Positions 59,520-64,000 of a stretch of DNA of 64,000 nt are shown piece by piece (position 1 is the stretch's first letter; each line of letters starts with the position of its first letter). The DNA lies in the NCBI RefSeq assembly GCF_000003605.2, contig NW_003120923.1, positions 291,624 through 355,623 on the forward strand, read 5' to 3'. Under the pieces are notes generated by a model that was not told the origin of the DNA, did no database searches, and saw nothing but the letters and a program-made list of their open reading frames with translations. The translations under genes and the position numbers were made by a program. Origin of the DNA: Saccoglossus kowalevskii (lineage: Eukaryota > Hemichordata > Enteropneusta > Harrimaniidae).

Positions 59520-60220
59520 ACAAATGTAGGAGAATGCAATTTACATTTTTTATATCACTTTTCATTCTCTAGATATTCAACTGTTCATCAGTATTATGTA
59601 GTCAGCCATCTTGATTCTCAAGCAAATGATTATGGGTAAAGTATGACGTCATAGAATCTGTTGTCAGAAATTGAGACATGAAAAATACTGATGCGAATTA
59701 GTTCAATTTTTCTTTGTGCATATTACTCATGTATATAATTATAGTAATGACAATGAAGTGAAGATATTGCAAAAAACGTTAAAAAAATAAAAATCTCTAT
59801 TTTAGTCGTGAAATATAGAATGACACTTTTTGTAATATATCAGGTAATATATCACCGATATAACATACTTACATCGGTAAATTGTATACAATATAAGACA
59901 ATTTTATCATTCGGTAGAAAAACATGAAAATAAATATTTTCAGTTCTGTTTCCATGAGAACTAATTTATAAGCATGTTTGGCACCAGTACATGTTGGCTA
60001 TCACGTTCTAAATTTCAGCCAATTGGAAGTTCAACTTTTGAAATTATGAATAAAATCATTTTTCCAATTTCTGACAACAGATTGTATGATGTCATACTCT
60101 ACCAATAATCCTGTGTTGAAGAACCAAGATGGCGGACTACATACATTGATGAAAAGTTGAATATCTAAAGAAATAGAAAGTGATATAAAAAAACTGTAAA
60201 CTGCATGTTCTTACATTAGT
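59520..60220. mobile_element. MITE with long terminal inverted repeats
   Basis: About 165 bp at each end are inverted copies. The left end reads AAATGTAGGAGAATGCAATT, TATATCACTT, AGATATTCAACTGTTCATCA, AGCCATCTTGATTCT and TCTGTTGTCAGAAAT; each has its complement in 60055-60217. The middle is about 380 bp with no coding capacity. It interrupts the tandem array and adjoins the AT microsatellite. Confidence 0.8.
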
Positions 60221-60225
60221 CGAGC

Positions 60226-61150
60226 TCTCTTATCTGGAAGTATTATGTTGTTAGACATAGTCTAGTTGAGAAGCCACCAGAACAGCGGCATCTGTCGCGG
60301 AATCTAGAAGGGCGCATACTAGATGGAACACTTCGACCAAGCGTGCTTCAGCGTACTAAGCAGATGACGATGACCTCACAAAATTGTCTGATATCAATAT
60401 TGAAAACCGCTGTTATTGGCAATGAGCCATTTCATTTGCTGCCGTTAATAAACCTGAATATTGTCAAACATCCAGATAACAGGCTGTCAGTAATTTTAAA
60501 ACCAATATAGCTTGAATACATGTTAATAAAAGCAAAGTCCACATTCATAATTATATTTTACCAGTATCCATGTGTTTGAAATATTAGTGTCAACTTGGTT
60601 AGTACTATTTGATTCAGTATCAATTGTCCTTATGCACTAAATACCAAATTCAACAATTCACTATTTAAATTATGCATTGTAAGTTCTATTCTAATATTTA
60701 CGGCTGATAGAATTCATATGATAATTTTATGTCAACTATAATGCTGAAACTCCAGATATACACATTCGCAGCAACACGCACCTAATTCAGCTGAATATGC
60801 TGTTTCAATTCAAATACGGAACTATCAATTGCATGTTCTTACATTTGCCGAGCTCTTTTATCTAGAAGTATTATGCTGTTAGACTTGACTTTCTCTTTAA
60901 ACAATCATTAAAGACATGCCAACCCATAATGGGTGAAAGCTCACATTAATTGTGCAACATATATGTGCGAGGCGTGATGAGCATTTGTAGTGTTGTCACT
61001 ATCACTAAGAAGCGGAAAATTTGGAAAGGTGAACGGAGCACATTTCCACAATCTCATATGGCAAACAAAGAAACTAGTTATAATCCATCAAGTATTATTG
61101 TGTTTAATATTTAAATTGCTAGGGACGAGTGACAGGTGTGGAGTAGCACT
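60226..61150 (+). repeat. Array copy 3 (internally deleted)
   Basis: Starts within the unit (GCCACCAGAACAGCGGCATC, TCTGTCGCGGAATCTAGAAG), keeps the ADDD-coding stretch and the CTCACAAAATTGTCTGAT part, then lacks the ATGCAGCACC to GACCATATG portion. A segment CATGTTCTTACATT-GYCGAGCTCT...GTTAGAC is present twice, at 60207 and 60837. Confidence 0.65.
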
Positions 61151-63361
61151 GTATTGATCGCCCTAGCAAACGGCACACCGTGACTGGTACGTCGCTTCGG
61201 TGTCCGCCGCGGCCTTGCACTACCCTACGCTAGATCGCCTCTGTAGACCGGCGGGATCAACTGTGCGTAGAGGTGCGTACCTGTGGTACATGTACGTGAT
61301 GGTATCTTATACCATTCCACGAGTGATTTTAAACCATCAATGTAGATGTTATTGGCAACTGTCCTGTTCACTAAATAGTTATATTACATTTTACGGGAGG
61401 CCGATGATTTGACTAATACTTTGAAGCTAAACGAAACTTGGAAGCGTAGCGAGCAACAAAACGAACATGGCTGGAAAGCTAGTGGGCTGGAAAGCTGGTG
61501 GTGATAGTGATCCTTGAAGGAGAACCAACAGTGATTTTAATCTGGCTTTATAAATAAAGAACAACACACCTGAGAAGGTGAATACTTTCATTTGTTTATG
61601 CAAACTGTGCTCCGGACTGTTACATTTACCGGGAAGTTGATGCTGAGAAAATACAAGTCACGTCGGTCTTTCGTCAATCTCAATTCGCAAATAGTGTAAA
61701 ACTACTGACTACAAAAACGGTAAAAAGTCGTCTCTCTGTACTCGCTCTCTTTAGCCATACCCCTACTGCGTTTATTCAATTGGATAAATCTGCCCCGGTT
61801 AACCTTATATCGACACGATAGGGCGACATAAGTCGGGAGGCCACCAGGACAGTGTCATCTGTCGCGGAATCTAGAAGCGCGCGTACTAGATGGAAAGCTT
61901 CATCCAAGCGTGCTTTAGCATACTTAGCAGACGACGATGCTCTCATAAAATTGTCTGATTTCGATATTGAAAAACGCTGTTATTGGCAATGGGCCATATT
62001 ATTTGCTGCGATTGATAAACCAGAATACAGTCAAACTTCCAGATGACAGACTATCAGCTATTTTAAAACCAATATGGCTTTGAATACATGTAAATAAAAG
62101 CAATGTCCACATTCATAATTGTATTTTACCAGTTTGAAATATTAGTATCGATTTGATTAGCGCTATTTGATGTGTCAATTGTTCTTACCAAATTACCAAA
62201 TTCAACAATTCACTTTTTTAATTATACATTGTAAGTTCAATTCTAATATTTACGGCTAATATAGTTCATATGATAATTATATGTCAACTATAAGGTGACA
62301 CACCATACACATTCGCAGCAACACCCACCCAATTCAACTGAATTTGTTGTTTCAATTCAAATACGAAAAAAAAGATGTAAAGATTTAATCCAAATGGTGA
62401 ATGTTGAACGATGAGTGACTCCACCACTCATTCGAATTTGTTATATTACTTTTATTCTAACTTTATACTAACCTGATGTTAAATGGCATAATTAAGGCAT
62501 CAATTACATAAAATGTCTCAAACTACAACTATGCAGCACCTGATGAAAATTGCATTTCTTGCACAGATTGACAAAAGGAAGCAAAGTTGTGTTCTTCATT
62601 AGGATCGTATGAGAACAGCATCCTAGTCAATGGAAACTGCTGTAGTATATGTATTGAACAAAATGACGACTTGCTGCCTATTAGTGCATGATAACGGGGC
62701 AATGAGGAGATCTGCACCATAAGGGGCGAGACACAGTCAAATTTCCCCATATTTAGGAGGACATCGCCATCATTATATCAGCCTATTTAGATTAACCACG
62801 CTGGTAGACATCGTTGAACAGGTATGTTGAACTTCCATCACATTAGCATATGGTCATTTGTTAAAATGCGTTAGCTGTATACACAACGGGTTATTTGTCA
62901 AATTATCTATGTATTTTTTCGTCTCGAAGTCTCTTAGTAACACTGGTTTAAACTGAAATGCTTGATTTAGTGAAAAAGACAACATGTATTTGTACATTTC
63001 TCTCCAGCTGTGGGTAGTGCTCAACTGTATCTGAACCAGACGACATATTCGCTTTTTTGTGTATTATGTGATCGACACTAACATTAATTTACTGTCACTA
63101 ACAAATAATGTGTTTAATGCTGTAAGCTGAATGTGTGGTGCATACTTGTCAGAGCAGTGCTTGGGCAAGTATATAACGTGAATAGTCAATACTAAATATG
63201 CTCATTTAAATGTGCCGACCATATGTTGCGACTTAAAATGTCTTTCTGGAAAATGTATCCACAATCTCATATGGCAAACTAAGACGAGTTTTAATCCATC
63301 AAATATTATTGTGTTTAACATTTACATTACTAGGGGAAGAGTGATTCGTGTGGAGTAGCAT
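61151..63361 (+). repeat. Array copy 4 of the unit (2,211 bp)
   Basis: All blocks listed for copy 1 are present in the same order. The short frame at 61852-62046 is longest here, reading SVAESRSARTRW, KRALAYLADDDALIKLSDF, DIEKRCYWQWAI and IDKPEYSQTSR. It has the best preserved GC-rich start. Confidence 0.75.
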
Positions 63362-64000
63362 TGTACTGATCGCCCGAGTTAACGACATACCGTGACTGGT
63401 AGGTCGTTTTGGTGTCCGCTGCGACCTTGCACTACGCTACGCTGGATCGCCTCTGTGGACCGACTGGATCGACTGTGCGTAGAAGACGGGTACGTAATGG
63501 CATCGTAATCCAATTCCATGAGTGTTTTCAAAGCATCAAGGTAGATGTTATTGACAACTGTCCTGTTCATGTTCACTAAATTGTTTGTCTCAATTTTTAC
63601 GGGAGGCCGGTGATTTTACGAATACTTTGAAGTCAAACGAAACTTGAAGTCGTAGCGAGCAACAAAACGAACATGGCTGGAGAAGGAAAACCAACAGCAA
63701 TTTTAATATGTCTGTATAAATAAAAAAGTACAACTAACAAATCAAATACTTTCAGTTGTTTAATTAAAACTGTTCTCCGGAAGGTGACATTCACCGGGAC
63801 GTTGACGATGAGAAAATGCAAGTCATGTCGCTCTTTCGTCATCTCATTTCGCAAATAGTGTATACTACGCACTGCAAAAACAGAACAAATTCAGCTCTCT
63901 GTACTCGCTCTTTGCAGACATACCCTCACTTCGTTTATTGCATTTGCTTGGATAAATCTGCCTTGGTTAACCTTAGTTTATCGACACAATAGGGCGACCT
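63362..64000 (+). repeat. Array copy 5 (runs off the window)
   Basis: It begins at TGTACTGATCGCCCGAG and reaches the ACACAATAGGGCGACCT block at the last base, so the array continues to the right. Confidence 0.7.

Noticed and set aside
59377-59565. Minus-strand frame with a long Tyr/Ile repeat
   Set aside because: It is a translation of the (AT)n microsatellite.
1-64000. Retrovirus-like, LTR or Polinton elements
   Set aside because: I looked for paired long direct repeats with primer-binding sites, and for protease, integrase, capsid or protein-primed polymerase motifs, and found none that I could support.

Overview
This is eukaryotic, animal DNA. Coding sequence is split into many short exons with GT-AG introns, the DNA is AT-rich, and dispersed repeats and decayed transposons lie between and inside genes. 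The protein families (astacin metalloprotease, thrombospondin type 1 repeats, WSC-like domains, C-type lectin domains), plus a CR1-like LINE with a 2A-like motif at its N-terminus, suggest a marine invertebrate. I cannot name the phylum from sequence alone.

Layout. 1-1.56 kb: nothing recognised. 1.57-11.56 kb: a tandem duplication of a roughly 4-5 kb unit, each copy holding one small secreted C-type lectin gene on the + strand (four coding exons, TATA box, 5' UTR intron). The downstream copy looks intact (179 aa). The upstream copy is one base short in its signal-peptide exon. 11.7-12.6 kb: an inverted-repeat element whose relative lies at 31-32 kb. 16.4-19 kb: a decayed hAT-type transposase. 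19.4-20.36 kb: two pieces of a CR1-like LINE in opposite orientation, the geometry expected from twin priming.

23.1-50.9 kb (minus strand): the main find, a single 44-exon gene predicted to encode about 2,040 residues. It comprises a signal peptide, a propeptide with an FEGD aspartate switch, a complete astacin catalytic domain, eight tandem copies of a roughly 200-residue module (TSP1, then a WSC-like domain, then a six-cysteine lustrin-like domain), and a C-terminal lectin-like domain. The 44 exons I placed by splice signals total 6,123 nt, exactly 2,041 codons including the stop, with every intron phase compatible. Its introns carry a TIR element, a decayed LINE, a minisatellite and a palindromic MITE.

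52.5-64 kb: an array of diverged tandem units of about 2.2 kb, preceded by two inverted partial copies and interrupted by an (AT)n tract and a long-TIR MITE. It runs off the right edge.

Functionally, the lectins and the large astacin are all predicted to be secreted. A protease carrying repeated adhesive and cysteine-rich modules and a lectin-like tail would fit extracellular matrix, mucus, defence or secreted-structure biology. Nothing in the sequence decides between these.
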